NCBI RefSeq assembly: GCF_900106995.1
Contig: NZ_FNOK01000005.1
Location: 124,001 to 188,000 of the forward strand
Origin: Saccharopolyspora shandongensis
Lineage (GTDB): Bacteria > Actinomycetota > Actinomycetes > Mycobacteriales > Pseudonocardiaceae
Reading direction: 5' to 3'
Length of the DNA stretch: 64,000 nt
A model generated the notes under the pieces. The model saw only the letters and a list, made by a program, of their open reading frames with translations. It had not been told where the DNA came from and searched no databases. Of this stretch, positions 16,271 through 24,997 are shown piece after piece (the stretch's first letter is position 1; each line of letters starts with the position of its first letter). Both the position numbers and the translations under genes were made by a program.

Positions 16271-16730
16271 CGTCCGCGGGTAGGCCTCCCGACCTCGCCC
16301 GGGAGTTCGTTCAGCCTGGCTCGCCCCGAAGGCGTCCGGCGCCTGACGCCGGCGGCGATTTCGCGCGAAATCGCCGCCCTGCGCCTCGGGTGGCCACGTC
16401 CCACAGGCGCCCGCATCCGAGCTTGGCGACCCCTGGAATCGGGAGTCCGAGCCGCTTGTAGGGGTTCCCGGCGAAATCGGGGACTTCCCGGCCTTCCGCA
16501 TCGTCGTCCACAGTGGTCGTTGGCGGATTCTGCGGTGAGAAGCCGTTTCTGGGAAATGCTCGGGAAATTGCCGGAAGTCCGCTGATCACGGGCGGAACGG
16601 TGCTGGCTGAGCTGCGGAAATGCGATCGGGCCCGGTCGTGGCCGCCGATTCCCAGGGTTTTCCCAGCCGGTTTCCACGGCCCTCGCACGTCGTCCCGGCT
16701 TGATTGACGCCGGAAGCGAGGTGGTGGGAG
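16271..16730. other. Gene-free stretch upstream of the glycosyltransferase operon
   Basis: About 460 bases with no supportable gene. It holds the palindrome at 16351-16378 near its start, which may end transcription of the CGNR gene. It also holds lower-GC sequence at 16500-16600 that may carry the promoter of the next operon. Confidence 0.5.
16351..16378. terminator. 28-base perfect palindrome with TTTCGCGCGAAA core
   Basis: GGCGGCGATTTCGC (16351-16364) is exactly complementary to GCGAAATCGCCGCC (16365-16378). It has the same central TTTCGCGCGAAA as the palindromes at 15133-15195 but different flanking arms. It lies 81 bases after the CGNR gene stop and probably acts as its terminator. Confidence 0.55.
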
Positions 16731-17984
16731 ATGAATGCTGTGCCGCAGCTCGGCGTCGCCGCGCATCGCGTGGTTCGCCGGACCGCGACGATCGACGTGG
16801 TGATCCCGGTTTTCAACGAGGAACGAACGCTCCCAGGATGCCTGGAGGTGTTGCGCGAGCACCTGTCGGAAGGCTTTCCGTTCGCCTGGACCATCACGGT
16901 GGTCGACAACGCGAGCACGGACGGCACGCTGGGCGTCGCCCGCGAGCTGGCCGGCTCGATGGACGGCGTGCGGGTGCTGCACCTGGACCGCAAGGGGCGC
17001 GGCCTGGCGTTGCGCACCGCGTGGGGTTACAGCGACGCGGATGTCGTGGTCTACATGGACGTCGACCTGTCGACGGGCCTGGACGCGCTGCTCCCGCTGG
17101 TCGCCCCGCTGGTCAACGGGCATTCGGACCTGGCGATCGGTTCCCGGCTGGCGACCGGCGCCCGCACGGTCCGCGGCGGCAAGCGGGAGCTGATCTCGCG
17201 CTGCTACAACAAGATGGTCCGCTGGACGCACGGTGCGCGGTTCACCGACGCGCAGTGCGGCTTCAAGGCGGCGCGCACAGACGTGGTGAAGCCGCTGCTG
17301 AAGCACGTGAGCGACGATTCCTGGTTCTTCGACACCGAACTCCTGCTGCTGGCCGAGCACAACGGGCTGCGGGTGCACGAGGTGCCGGTGGACTGGGTCG
17401 AGGACGTCGACACCCGGGTCAACGTGGTGCGGACCGCCGTCGACGACGTCGCGGGCCTGGTCCGGGTGGCCCGGGCCAAGATCACCGGCGCGGCGAGGGT
17501 TCCCGGCCTGCCGCAGCGGCCCGCGCCGCGCGCCGCGCACCCGCAGGCGGTGCTGGCGAAGCGGGAGAACGGCCTGCTGTGGCAGCTGGTTTCGTTCGGC
17601 GTGATCGGCCTGGTGTCCACAGTGCTCACCTCGGTCCTGTACGCCGTGCTGCGCTCCTGGTGGCCGCCGCTGCTGGCGAACCTGGTGGCGCTGACCGTCA
17701 CGACGTTGTGGAACACCGAGGCCAATCGCCGGTTCACCTTCCTCGGCCGGCCGGGCTCGTCCGGCCGCGTGCACCTGCAGGGCCTGGTCGTGTTCGCCCT
17801 CTACTACGTCGTCACCTCCGGCGCGCTGCTCGGGTTGGACGCCTGGCAGCCGGATTCGTCGCGGTGGCTGGAAGTTCTCGTGCTCGTGGTGTCTTCGATG
17901 ATCGGAACCGGGTTGCGGTTCGTGCTGCTGAGGTCGTGGGTCTTCCGGCCCGCGGCACCGCCTGAGGAAGAGGAACAGGGATGA
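16731..17984 (+). CDS. Family 2 glycosyltransferase fused to a GtrA-like membrane domain
   Basis: A 417-residue membrane protein. Residues ~20-250 are a dolichyl/polyprenyl-phosphate sugar transferase of family 2 (IDVVIPVFNEERTL, VVDNASTDGT, metal-binding MDVDLS). Residues ~285-410 are a GtrA domain with about four membrane helices (QLVSFGVIGLVST, NTEANRRFTFLG). The family makes polyprenyl-phosphate sugars and flips or hands them to membrane glycosyltransferases. The next gene, a family 39-like transferase, overlaps the stop by four bases and is the likely acceptor enzyme. Start ATG 16731 lies just after GAGGTGGTGGGAG. Confidence 0.88.
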   Translation: MNAVPQLGVAAHRVVRRTATIDVVIPVFNEERTLPGCLEVLREHLSEGFPFAWTITVVDNASTDGTLGVARELAGSMDGVRVLHLDRKGRGLALRTAWGYSDADVVVYMDVDLSTGLDALLPLVAPLVNGHSDLAIGSRLATGARTVRGGKRELISRCYNKMVRWTHGARFTDAQCGFKAARTDVVKPLLKHVSDDSWFFDTELLLLAEHNGLRVHEVPVDWVEDVDTRVNVVRTAVDDVAGLVRVARAKITGAARVPGLPQRPAPRAAHPQAVLAKRENGLLWQLVSFGVIGLVSTVLTSVLYAVLRSWWPPLLANLVALTVTTLWNTEANRRFTFLGRPGSSGRVHLQGLVVFALYYVVTSGALLGLDAWQPDSSRWLEVLVLVVSSMIGTGLRFVLLRSWVFRPAAPPEEEEQG

Positions 17985-20122
17985 CGTCGGTTGATGCGAC
18001 GAACGCGCAGCGCGCGGCCGCGCCGTTGCAGCGGCTTTCGCTGGCCGCGATCTGCGTGCTGTCCGGGGTGCTGTACTGCTGGGGGATCGGCGGTTCCTGG
18101 GGGAACTCGTACTACTCGGCGGCCGTGAAGTCGATGTCGCAGAGCTTCGAGAACTTCTTCTTCGGCTCCTTCGACCCGGCCGGCGTGGTCACCGTGGACA
18201 AGCCGCCGATGGCCCTGTGGTTGCAGGTGCTTTCGGTGAAGGTGTTCGGGTTCAACCAGTTCGCCGTGCTGTTCCCGCAGGTGGTGGCGGGCGTCGCCGC
18301 GGTCTTCCTGCTGCACCGCGCGGTCCGGCGGTGGGCGGGGGAGCACGCCGCGCTGATCGCCGCGCTGGTGCTGGCGCTGACCCCGATCACGGTGCTGATC
18401 AACCGGGACAACAACCCGGACACGCTGCTCGTGCTGCTGGTCGTGGCGGCCGCGTACGCGATGACGCGATCGTTCGAGTCCCGCAGGGCCACCTGGTGGG
18501 TCGCGTTGGCGGCGTTCCTGGTCGGCTGCGGCTTCCTGACGAAGATGTTGCAGGCGTGGATGGTGCTGCCCGCCTTCATCGCGGCCTACCTGGTCGGCAG
18601 CCGTGCCGGTTGGGGGCGGCGCCTGCTGGACCTGGGCGTGGCGGCCGTGGTGGTCTTGGTCGGCTCGTTCTGGTGGGTCGCCGCGACCGCGCTGTGGCCT
18701 TCGCCGAAGCCGTACATCGGGGGCAGCTCGGACGGTTCCGCCTGGGATCTCGTGTTCGGCTACAACGGCTTCGGGCGGATCTTCGGCAACGGCGGGAACC
18801 CCGGCGGCAACCCGGGAGGCGGCTTCCAGCCGCCGGGCGGCACCGGTGGCGGTTTCCAAGCGCCGAGTGGTGGCGGCGGTTTCTCCGGCTCGTCAGGAAT
18901 CCTGCGGATGTTCAACGAGCAGCTCGCCGGTCAGATCAGCTGGCTGCTGCCGCTGTGCGCGTTGGTGCTGGTCGCGATGCTCGTCGCCGGGGTGCGGCGG
19001 TGGCGCGGCGGCCGGCCGCTGGACCGGGAGCAGACCGGGGGCTGGGTGCTCTGGGGCGGCTGGCTGGTGGTCGTCGGCGTCATGCTCAGCTTCGCGCAGG
19101 GCATCATGCACCCCTACTACACGACGATGCTCGCGCCCGCGGTCGGCGCCGTCGTCGGGGCCGGTGTCGTCCGGTTCTGGCGCTGGTACCGCGAGCCGCA
19201 CGGCAAGGCGTGGCTGCTGCTTCCGGTCGGCGTCGCGATCACGGTGGCGTGGGCGATGGCCATCGTCGCGCGCGACCTGAGCTGGCACGCGTGGGCCGGG
19301 TACGCGGCCGTCGGGTTGGGCGTGCTCGCGCTGGTCGTGCTGCTGGTCGGTCGGCGCGGCAAGGCGGCGCTGGCCAGGACCGGCCTGGTGCTGGGCTTGG
19401 CCGCGGCCCTGGCGGTGCCGACGGCGTGGTCGGCGATCGGCGCGGTCAGCACCCAGAACGGCATGGGCGGTGCGAACCCGATGGCCGGGCCGGAGACGAG
19501 CATGCGCCCACCGGGCGGGGTCATGCGGTTCCCGGCGGCGGGCGACGACGGCATGCCCCCGGACGGGCCGGGTCAGGACGGCGGGCAGAACTCGGTCGAG
19601 CAGGGCGCCCCCGAGCAAGGGCCGATCTTCTCCACCGGCGGCATGGGCGGCGGCGAGTCGTTGAGCGCGGAGCAGCGCAAAATGCTCGACTACGTGCAGG
19701 CCAACGCGGGTGATCTCGACGTGCCGCTGGCGGTGGAGGGCGGCTCGATGGGCGCCTCGTCCTACATCATCAACTCGGACGTGACGGTGGTCGGCATGGG
19801 CGGGTTCAGCAGCAGCGACGAAGCCCCGTCGGTGGCGCAGCTGGCCGAGCGGAAGCGGGCCGGTCAGCTCGGCTTCGTCCAGCTCGGCGGCATGGGTGGC
19901 CCGGGCGGCCCGGGCGGCATGCAGCGCCGCGACGGCATGGGCGATCGGGACGGCATGGGCGAGGCACCGGATGGCGTGCAGCTTCCCGGCGGCATGCCGG
20001 GCCGGGGTGGCCAGATCGCGCAGGAGCGCGACGCGTGGGTGAAGCAGAACTGCACCCTCGTCGACCCGGCCGCCTGGGGAGGCTCGGCGGACACGTCGGC
20101 GCAGCTCTACCGGTGCAGCTGA
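17981..20122 (+). CDS. Membrane glycosyltransferase, PMT/ArnT-like (GT39/GT83)
   Basis: A 713-residue polytopic enzyme using a polyprenyl-linked sugar. The first extracytoplasmic loop carries the family pattern (GSWGNSYYSAAVKSM...VTVDKPPMALWLQ), with INRDNNPDTLLVLL next. About 11 hydrophobic segments run to ~490. A Gly-rich loop lies near 265-305, and the C-terminal ~210 residues form an extracytoplasmic domain rich in Gly and Met (GMGG and GGPGG repeats) that ends with a conserved part VKQNCTLVDPAAWG. It is translationally coupled to the GT2-GtrA gene. The acceptor (protein, lipid or wall polymer) cannot be told. Confidence 0.86.
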   Translation: MTSVDATNAQRAAAPLQRLSLAAICVLSGVLYCWGIGGSWGNSYYSAAVKSMSQSFENFFFGSFDPAGVVTVDKPPMALWLQVLSVKVFGFNQFAVLFPQVVAGVAAVFLLHRAVRRWAGEHAALIAALVLALTPITVLINRDNNPDTLLVLLVVAAAYAMTRSFESRRATWWVALAAFLVGCGFLTKMLQAWMVLPAFIAAYLVGSRAGWGRRLLDLGVAAVVVLVGSFWWVAATALWPSPKPYIGGSSDGSAWDLVFGYNGFGRIFGNGGNPGGNPGGGFQPPGGTGGGFQAPSGGGGFSGSSGILRMFNEQLAGQISWLLPLCALVLVAMLVAGVRRWRGGRPLDREQTGGWVLWGGWLVVVGVMLSFAQGIMHPYYTTMLAPAVGAVVGAGVVRFWRWYREPHGKAWLLLPVGVAITVAWAMAIVARDLSWHAWAGYAAVGLGVLALVVLLVGRRGKAALARTGLVLGLAAALAVPTAWSAIGAVSTQNGMGGANPMAGPETSMRPPGGVMRFPAAGDDGMPPDGPGQDGGQNSVEQGAPEQGPIFSTGGMGGGESLSAEQRKMLDYVQANAGDLDVPLAVEGGSMGASSYIINSDVTVVGMGGFSSSDEAPSVAQLAERKRAGQLGFVQLGGMGGPGGPGGMQRRDGMGDRDGMGEAPDGVQLPGGMPGRGGQIAQERDAWVKQNCTLVDPAAWGGSADTSAQLYRCS

Positions 20123-20127
20123 CGCTC

Positions 20128-20161
20128 GGGTGAGTGCGCGGCCTCGGCCGCGCACTCACCC
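20128..20161 (+). terminator. Strong terminator hairpin after the glycosyltransferase operon
   Basis: A perfect 16-bp stem, GGGTGAGTGCGCGGCC (20128-20143) with GGCCGCGCACTCACCC (20146-20161), and a 2-base loop, starting 5 bases after the stop codon. Confidence 0.85.
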
Positions 20162-20187
20162 GGGTGCTGTTCTGCCTGGTCAGGGCT

Positions 20188-20229
20188 CGCGAGTGGGTTG
20201 GGGCGCCACAGCACCCCGACCCACTCGCG
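20188..20229. terminator. Second hairpin following the first terminator
   Basis: A 16-bp stem with one G-T pair, CGCGAGTGGGTTGGGG (20188-20203) with CCCCGACCCACTCGCG (20214-20229), loop of ten. It follows the GCCTGGTCAGGG motif (20174-20185) that also precedes the hairpins at 29620 and 44579. It may back up the upstream terminator or lie in the leader of the response-regulator gene. Confidence 0.55.
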
Positions 20230-20293
20230 GCACCGGAACACCGGCCCATCCGGTTCCCAGGCCTCTTCCAGGCTTTTCCCAGGGAGGTGGGCG

Positions 20294-21010
20294 ATGCTTG
20301 ACGGCGTGGCGGATACCAACAGCGCGCGCGTCCTGGTCGTCGACGACGAGCCCAACATCCTGGAGCTGCTGACCGCGGCGCTGCGGCTCAGCGGCTTCGA
20401 GGTGCACGGCGCGGGCACCGGCGCCGACGCGCTGCGGGCCGCCGTGGAGTTCCGGCCGGACATCGTGGTGCTCGACGTGATGCTCCCGGACCGGGACGGG
20501 TTCTCGGTCGCCTCCGAGCTGCGCGCCAACGGCAACGCCGTGCCGGTGCTGTTCCTGACCGCCCGGGACGCCGTCGAGGACCGCATCGCCGGGCTGACCG
20601 CGGGCGGCGACGACTACGTCACCAAGCCGTTCAGCCTCGACGAGGTGGTGCTGCGGCTTCGCGCGATACTGCGCCGGGTGCAGCCCGCGCAGGCCAACGA
20701 CTCGCGGCTGCGCTACCACGACCTGGAGCTGGACGAGGAGACCTACGAGGTCCGCCGCGGCGGCAGCCTGGTGAACCTGTCGCCGACCGAGTTCAAGCTG
20801 CTGCGCTACCTGCTCATCAACGCGGAGAAGGTGGTCAGCAAGGTGCAGATCCTGGACCGGGTGTGGAACTACGAGTTCGGCGGGGACAGCAGGATCGTCG
20901 AGTCCTACATCAGCTACCTGCGGCGCAAGGTCGACTCCGCCGCGCCGCCGCTGATCCACACCATCCGCGGCGTCGGTTACGTGCTGCGCCTGCCGCCGGA
21001 GCAGCGATGA
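20294..21010 (+). CDS. OmpR/PhoB-type response regulator
   Basis: A 238-residue regulator. The receiver domain has phospho-acceptor Asp61 (VVLDVMLPDRDG) and the conserved Lys in VTKPF. The winged-helix DNA-binding domain occupies about 140-235 (LVNLSPTEFKLLRYLLIN, SYISYLRRKVD, IRGVGYVLR). ATG 20294 has AGGGAGG six bases upstream. The stop overlaps the kinase start by four bases (ATGA). The close position after the glycosyltransferase genes suggests envelope control, but separate hairpins lie between. Confidence 0.95.
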   Translation: MLDGVADTNSARVLVVDDEPNILELLTAALRLSGFEVHGAGTGADALRAAVEFRPDIVVLDVMLPDRDGFSVASELRANGNAVPVLFLTARDAVEDRIAGLTAGGDDYVTKPFSLDEVVLRLRAILRRVQPAQANDSRLRYHDLELDEETYEVRRGGSLVNLSPTEFKLLRYLLINAEKVVSKVQILDRVWNYEFGGDSRIVESYISYLRRKVDSAAPPLIHTIRGVGYVLRLPPEQR

Positions 21011-22455
21011 CGGTGCTGCGGACGCTGCGCGGGCGGCTGGTGCTCGTGCTGGTCGGCGCACTGGTGGTCGGCCTGTTCCTGGTGGGGGTGACCAGCACCG
21101 CGCTGCTGAACAGGTCGCTGGTCGAGCGCACCGACGACCGGCTGGCGGCGCTGTCCGGGCCGTGGGAGCACGGGCTGCTCGAACCACCGGACCCGACGCG
21201 GCCGCCACCGGGCCCGGCCCTCGAACGCGGCGAGCTGCCCACCGAGTTCCGGGTGCTGATCTTCGATCCCGGCGGCAGCCAGATCGGCGCCGTGATCGGG
21301 CAGCCCCAGAGCGACCAGGGCGGTCCGGTGCTGCGGGATCCGCAGCACGGGCAGGCGATCAAGACCGTGCCCGACCGGGCGGGCGGCTCGGACTGGCGGA
21401 TACGGACTGTCGCCCTGCCCAACGGGCGGTACGTGGTGCTCGCGCTGTCGCTGGCGAACGTCGAGGCGACCGTGCGCCAGCTGATCGTCATCGAGCTGGT
21501 CGTCGGCGCCGCGGTGCTGCTAGTGCTGGCCGTCGCGGCGGCGCTGACGGTGCGGCTGAGCCTGCGGCCGCTGAATCGCATCGAGCACACCGCCGATGCC
21601 ATCGCGGCCGGGCAACTCGACCGGCGCGTGCCGGACCAGGATCCGCGCACCGAGACGGGCCGGCTCGGCGCGGCGCTGAACACGATGCTCGGGCGACTGG
21701 TGGACGCGCTGCAGCAGCGGGAGCACTCCGAGCTCCGGTTGCGGCGGTTCGTCGCGGACGCCGGGCACGAGCTGCGGACGCCGTTGACGTCGATCCGGGG
21801 CTTCGCGGAGCTGTACCGGCGCAGCGATCAGCACCGCGAGGAGGACGTGCGGATGATGATGCGGCGCATCGAATCCGAGGCGGTGCGCATGGGCGGCCTC
21901 GTCGACGACCTGCTGCTGCTGGCCCGGCTGGACCGGGAGCGCACCATCGACCTGGTCGGCGTCGATGTGGTGCCGCTGGTGCAGGACGTCGTGCAGGACG
22001 GGCGGGCGCGCGACCCCGAGCGGCAGATCGAGCTGCGGGACGGGGGGCGCCCGCTGCGGGTGCTCGCCGACAGCCCCCGGCTCCGCCAGGTGCTGACGAA
22101 CCTGGTGAACAACGCCCTGATGCACACGCCGCCGGGCTCGCCGGTCACCGTCGAGGTCGCGCGGGGTTCGGCCGGGGGATGGGCGCTCGCGGCGGCCGGC
22201 GCGGAGCTGCCGGCGGGCACCCCGGTGGCGTTGATCTCGGTCACCGACACCGGCCCGGGCATCCCGCCGGAGCACGCCCCGCGGATCTTCGACCGCTTCT
22301 ACCGGGTCGACGACGGCCGGCACCGCGACGTCGGCGGAACGGGCCTCGGCCTGGCGATCACGACGGCGATCGCCGAGGCCCACAACGGCCGGGTGGAACT
22401 GCACGCCGGCCCCGGCGGCGGCAGCACCTTCCGCCTCCTCCTGCCCCTGACCTGA
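21007..22455 (+). CDS. Sensor histidine kinase, classical HAMP/HisKA type
   Basis: A 482-residue membrane kinase. TM1 is about 10-35, an extracytoplasmic sensor of ~120 residues follows, and TM2 is about 160-185 leading into a HAMP domain (RPLNRIEHTADAIAAGQLDRRV). The HisKA motif DAGHELRTPLTSIRG carries His254. The HATPase_c domain shows N-box NNALMHTPPGS and G-boxes DTGPGI and GGTGLGLAI. Cognate partner of the regulator encoded just upstream. The layout resembles the PrrB/TcrY-type kinases of actinobacteria; the signal is unknown. Confidence 0.94.
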   Translation: MTVLRTLRGRLVLVLVGALVVGLFLVGVTSTALLNRSLVERTDDRLAALSGPWEHGLLEPPDPTRPPPGPALERGELPTEFRVLIFDPGGSQIGAVIGQPQSDQGGPVLRDPQHGQAIKTVPDRAGGSDWRIRTVALPNGRYVVLALSLANVEATVRQLIVIELVVGAAVLLVLAVAAALTVRLSLRPLNRIEHTADAIAAGQLDRRVPDQDPRTETGRLGAALNTMLGRLVDALQQREHSELRLRRFVADAGHELRTPLTSIRGFAELYRRSDQHREEDVRMMMRRIESEAVRMGGLVDDLLLLARLDRERTIDLVGVDVVPLVQDVVQDGRARDPERQIELRDGGRPLRVLADSPRLRQVLTNLVNNALMHTPPGSPVTVEVARGSAGGWALAAAGAELPAGTPVALISVTDTGPGIPPEHAPRIFDRFYRVDDGRHRDVGGTGLGLAITTAIAEAHNGRVELHAGPGGGSTFRLLLPLT

Positions 22456-22464
22456 CCCACAGCG

Positions 22465-22480
22465 CGGAACCCGGGTTCCG
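22465..22480. terminator. Short palindrome after the kinase gene
   Basis: CGGAACCC (22465-22472) is exactly complementary to GGGTTCCG (22473-22480). It lies 10 bases after the kinase stop and just before the dispersed repeat element. Weak terminator candidate. Confidence 0.4.
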
Positions 22481-22494
22481 TTCGCCGCAATTTC

Positions 22495-22753
22495 AATGAG
22501 GTTTTTCATTCTCGTTTTGCGTGGCGGTGCGGGTGGCGGAACCTCAGCGCCCGCCTGGACTGTGGGTGCCCAACCTGATGTATGTCCAATACACGGCGGT
22601 TGGGCCGTCCTCGCCAGGCGAACGCTGAGAACCCGCGGCGGTGCAAGCTGCGTAGGTGGGCTATGCGCCTGCGGCGCATGCGACTGCTTTCGGGATACGG
22701 TCCGTTGGCTGTCGCGGCTGCGGTCACCAGCCAAGACGAAAAACGCTCAATGG
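22495..22753. repeat. Dispersed structured repeat element, copy 1
   Basis: About 258 bases, with a second copy at 41532-41788. The ends are imperfect inverted repeats (ATGAGGTTTTTC at 22496-22507; GAAAAACGCTCAAT at 22738-22751). Inside is a long hairpin: GCGGGT/ACCCGC (22529-22534, 22631-22636), CTCAGCG/CGCTGAG (22543-22549, 22623-22629), CGCCTGG/CCAGGCG (22552-22558, 22614-22620), GCCCAACC/GGTTGGGC (22568-22575, 22598-22605) and apex TGTAT/ATACA. A second hairpin ATGCGCC/GGCGCAT (22663-22679) follows, then TTGGCTG/CAGCCAA (22705-22734). Both strands have short open frames, but the differences between copies are paired within stems and not protein-conserving. It may be a structured RNA or a small non-autonomous mobile element. 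The interval 22456-22809 has no gene. Confidence 0.85.
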
Positions 22754-22809
22754 AAGTCGGACCTTCGATTTCCATTAAAATTGCGGTCCTCCGCGGCTCG
22801 GCCGCGGCG

Positions 22810-24645
22810 TCAGAGCTTGATCGTCGGGTTGTGGATGTCGAACCACGTCGACAGGTCGAGGGCTCTTTCGAAGGTGAAGCGCGCCAGCTGGTCGATCCGT
22901 GCCGGGTCCTGCGCCAGCGCTCCGGCCAGCCACCGCTCGTCGAGCAGCGCCAGCGCCGGGTCTCCCGCGGCGACGAGGTCCGCCACCTGGCGCTGCAGCA
23001 CCGCCGCGTACTTCGGGTCCTGTGTGGACGGATACGGGCTCTTCACCCGCTCCACCACCGACTTCGGCAGCACGTCGGCGGCGGCGTGCCGCAGCAGGCT
23101 CTTCTCCCGGCCGTCGAAGGTCTTCAGCGACCACGGGGCGTTGAAGACGTACTCCACCAGCCGGTGGTCGCAGAACGGCACCCGCACCTCCAGACCGACC
23201 GCCATGCTCATCCGGTCCTTGCGGTCCAGCAGGATGCGGACGAACCGGGTCAGGTGCAGGTAGCAGATCTCCCGCATCCGGCGCTCGAAGTCGCCCTCCC
23301 CGTCGAGCACCGGGACCGAGCCGATGGCGTCGCGGTAGCTGTCGGCCACGTAGGACTCCAGGTCCAGCGCCGCAGCCACGTCCGGGCTGAGGATCTCCGC
23401 CCGCTCGGTGGAGTGCGTGCGTACCGCGGCGATCCACGGGAAGGTCTCGGCCTGCCGCACCTGCGGGTCGTGGAACCACTTGTAGCCGCCGAAGACCTCG
23501 TCCGCGGACTCGCCGGACAGCGCCACGGTCGAGTGGCCGCGGATCGCCTTGAACAGCAGGTAGAGCGACTGGTCGAGGTCGCCCATCCCCAGCGGGACGT
23601 CCCGGGCCTGCACGGTGGCGCGGCGCACGGCGGGATCGGCGAGCGCGTCGGGGTCCAGCACGATGTCCTGGTGCAGCGACCCGACGTGCTCGGCGACGTC
23701 GTGGACGTACGGCGTGTCGGGCGTGCCACGCATCTCGTCGGGCACGAAGTTCTCGGTCTGGCCGACGAAGTCGACCGCGAAGCTGCGGACCTGCTCGCCG
23801 CTGCGCGCCAGCTGGCGGCCGGCCAGCGCGGTGATGGCGCTGGAGTCCAGGCCGCCGGAGAGCAGCACGCAGCGCGGCACGTCGGAGATCAGCTGCCGCG
23901 CGACGATGTCGTCGAGCAGTTCGCGGACGTGCGCGACGGAGGCCTGCTGGTCGTCGTCGTGCGCCGCGGCCCGCAGCCGCCAGTAGGTGTGCTCGCGCAG
24001 GCCCTTGCGGTCGACGGTGACGACGGTGCCCGGCTCCACCTCGCGCATGCCGGACCACATCGCCTGCCGCGGCGTCTTGACCATCGCGAACATCTCGCGC
24101 AGCCCGTCGACGTCGATGACCTTCTCGGCCAGCGGGTTGGCCAGGATCGCCTTCGGCTCGGAACCGAAGAGCACGCCTTGCTCGGTCGGGTAGTAGTACA
24201 GCGGCTTGATGCCCATCCGGTCGCGGATCAGCAGCAGCTGTTCGCTGCGGGTGTCCCAGACGGCGAAGGCGAACATCCCGTTCAGGTGTTCGGCGACCTG
24301 CGCGCCCCACTCCAGGTAGCCGTGCAGCACGACCTCGGTGTCGCTGTCGGTGTCGAAGCGGTGGCCGCGGCGCCGCAGTTCGTCGCGCAGCTCGGTGAAG
24401 TTGTAGGCCTCGCCGCTGTAGACGATGGCGACCTCGCCGTCGGGCGTCGCGGCCGCCATCGGCTGCGCCCCGCCGGGCAGGTCGATGATGGCCAGCCGCC
24501 GGTGGCCGAGGGCGGCGTGCGGGCGCACCCAGGTGCCGCCGGCGTCCGGGCCGCGGCAGGTCATGGTGGCGCACATGGCGTCGATGGCGGGTTGTTCGCG
24601 GGTCAGGTCGCGCTGGAAGTCGATCCAGCCGGAGATGCCGCACAT
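22810..24645 (-). CDS. asnB: Asparagine synthetase (glutamine-hydrolysing)
   Basis: Makes asparagine from aspartate, ATP and glutamine. The 611-residue protein starts MCGISGW, so Cys2 is the N-terminal nucleophile of the glutaminase domain (about 1-215, with GHRRLAIIDL and YNFTELRDEL). The synthetase domain follows, with the ATP pyrophosphatase loop LLSGGLDSSAIT and the SGESADEVFGGY motif. GGAGGAG lies 8 bases before the ATG at 24645. Standalone, transcribed toward the repeat element. Biosynthetic AsnB paralogues in natural-product clusters look alike, but no such cluster is nearby. Confidence 0.95.
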   Translation of the reverse strand: MCGISGWIDFQRDLTREQPAIDAMCATMTCRGPDAGGTWVRPHAALGHRRLAIIDLPGGAQPMAAATPDGEVAIVYSGEAYNFTELRDELRRRGHRFDTDSDTEVVLHGYLEWGAQVAEHLNGMFAFAVWDTRSEQLLLIRDRMGIKPLYYYPTEQGVLFGSEPKAILANPLAEKVIDVDGLREMFAMVKTPRQAMWSGMREVEPGTVVTVDRKGLREHTYWRLRAAAHDDDQQASVAHVRELLDDIVARQLISDVPRCVLLSGGLDSSAITALAGRQLARSGEQVRSFAVDFVGQTENFVPDEMRGTPDTPYVHDVAEHVGSLHQDIVLDPDALADPAVRRATVQARDVPLGMGDLDQSLYLLFKAIRGHSTVALSGESADEVFGGYKWFHDPQVRQAETFPWIAAVRTHSTERAEILSPDVAAALDLESYVADSYRDAIGSVPVLDGEGDFERRMREICYLHLTRFVRILLDRKDRMSMAVGLEVRVPFCDHRLVEYVFNAPWSLKTFDGREKSLLRHAAADVLPKSVVERVKSPYPSTQDPKYAAVLQRQVADLVAAGDPALALLDERWLAGALAQDPARIDQLARFTFERALDLSTWFDIHNPTIKL

Positions 24646-24997
24646 TTCGGGTTCTCCTCCGTGTCGGTTTGACCTCGCGGTGGGTCGCGGGCACCGGGTT
24701 CCGGGTGCTCCGCGCCACGCGCGCTTTCATTAGCCATGTTAACTAGATCGTTGCATCGACGAAACCAACTTGCGGAGTGAAGTCACCCACTCACAAAGCG
24801 TGCGGATCAGTGAAACCGCCCGAAAACCGGCGCCGCCAGTTCACTCGATCGGGCGCATCAAGAACGCATCAATGCGTTCGGGGGCGGGCATCAAGGAGCC
24901 GTCATGGGCCTTGGCCGCGCCCGTCGCGGGGATTTCGCTGGACATAGGCGGTCACCACGAGCCGGTGGCCCGATTTCGAGTGAAGGAGTGCGCAGCG
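24646..24997. other. Divergent intergenic region between asnB and the kdp operon
   Basis: About 350 bases without a supportable gene. AT-rich sequence at 24728-24765 (minus-strand TAGTTAACAT and GCTAAT) is the likely asnB promoter. The stretch 24850-24885 contains GCATCAAG (24856-24863 and 24884-24891) and an overlapping inverted repeat GAACGCAT/ATGCGTTC. It is the natural place for KdpE binding upstream of kdp; I cannot define the operator precisely. Confidence 0.35.

Noticed and set aside
22506..22775. Short minus-strand frame in repeat copy 1, similar to one in copy 2 (41550-41795)
   Set aside because: The peptides look alike only because the DNA repeats are alike. Their differences are non-conservative and correspond to paired changes in DNA stems, so structure and not protein is conserved.
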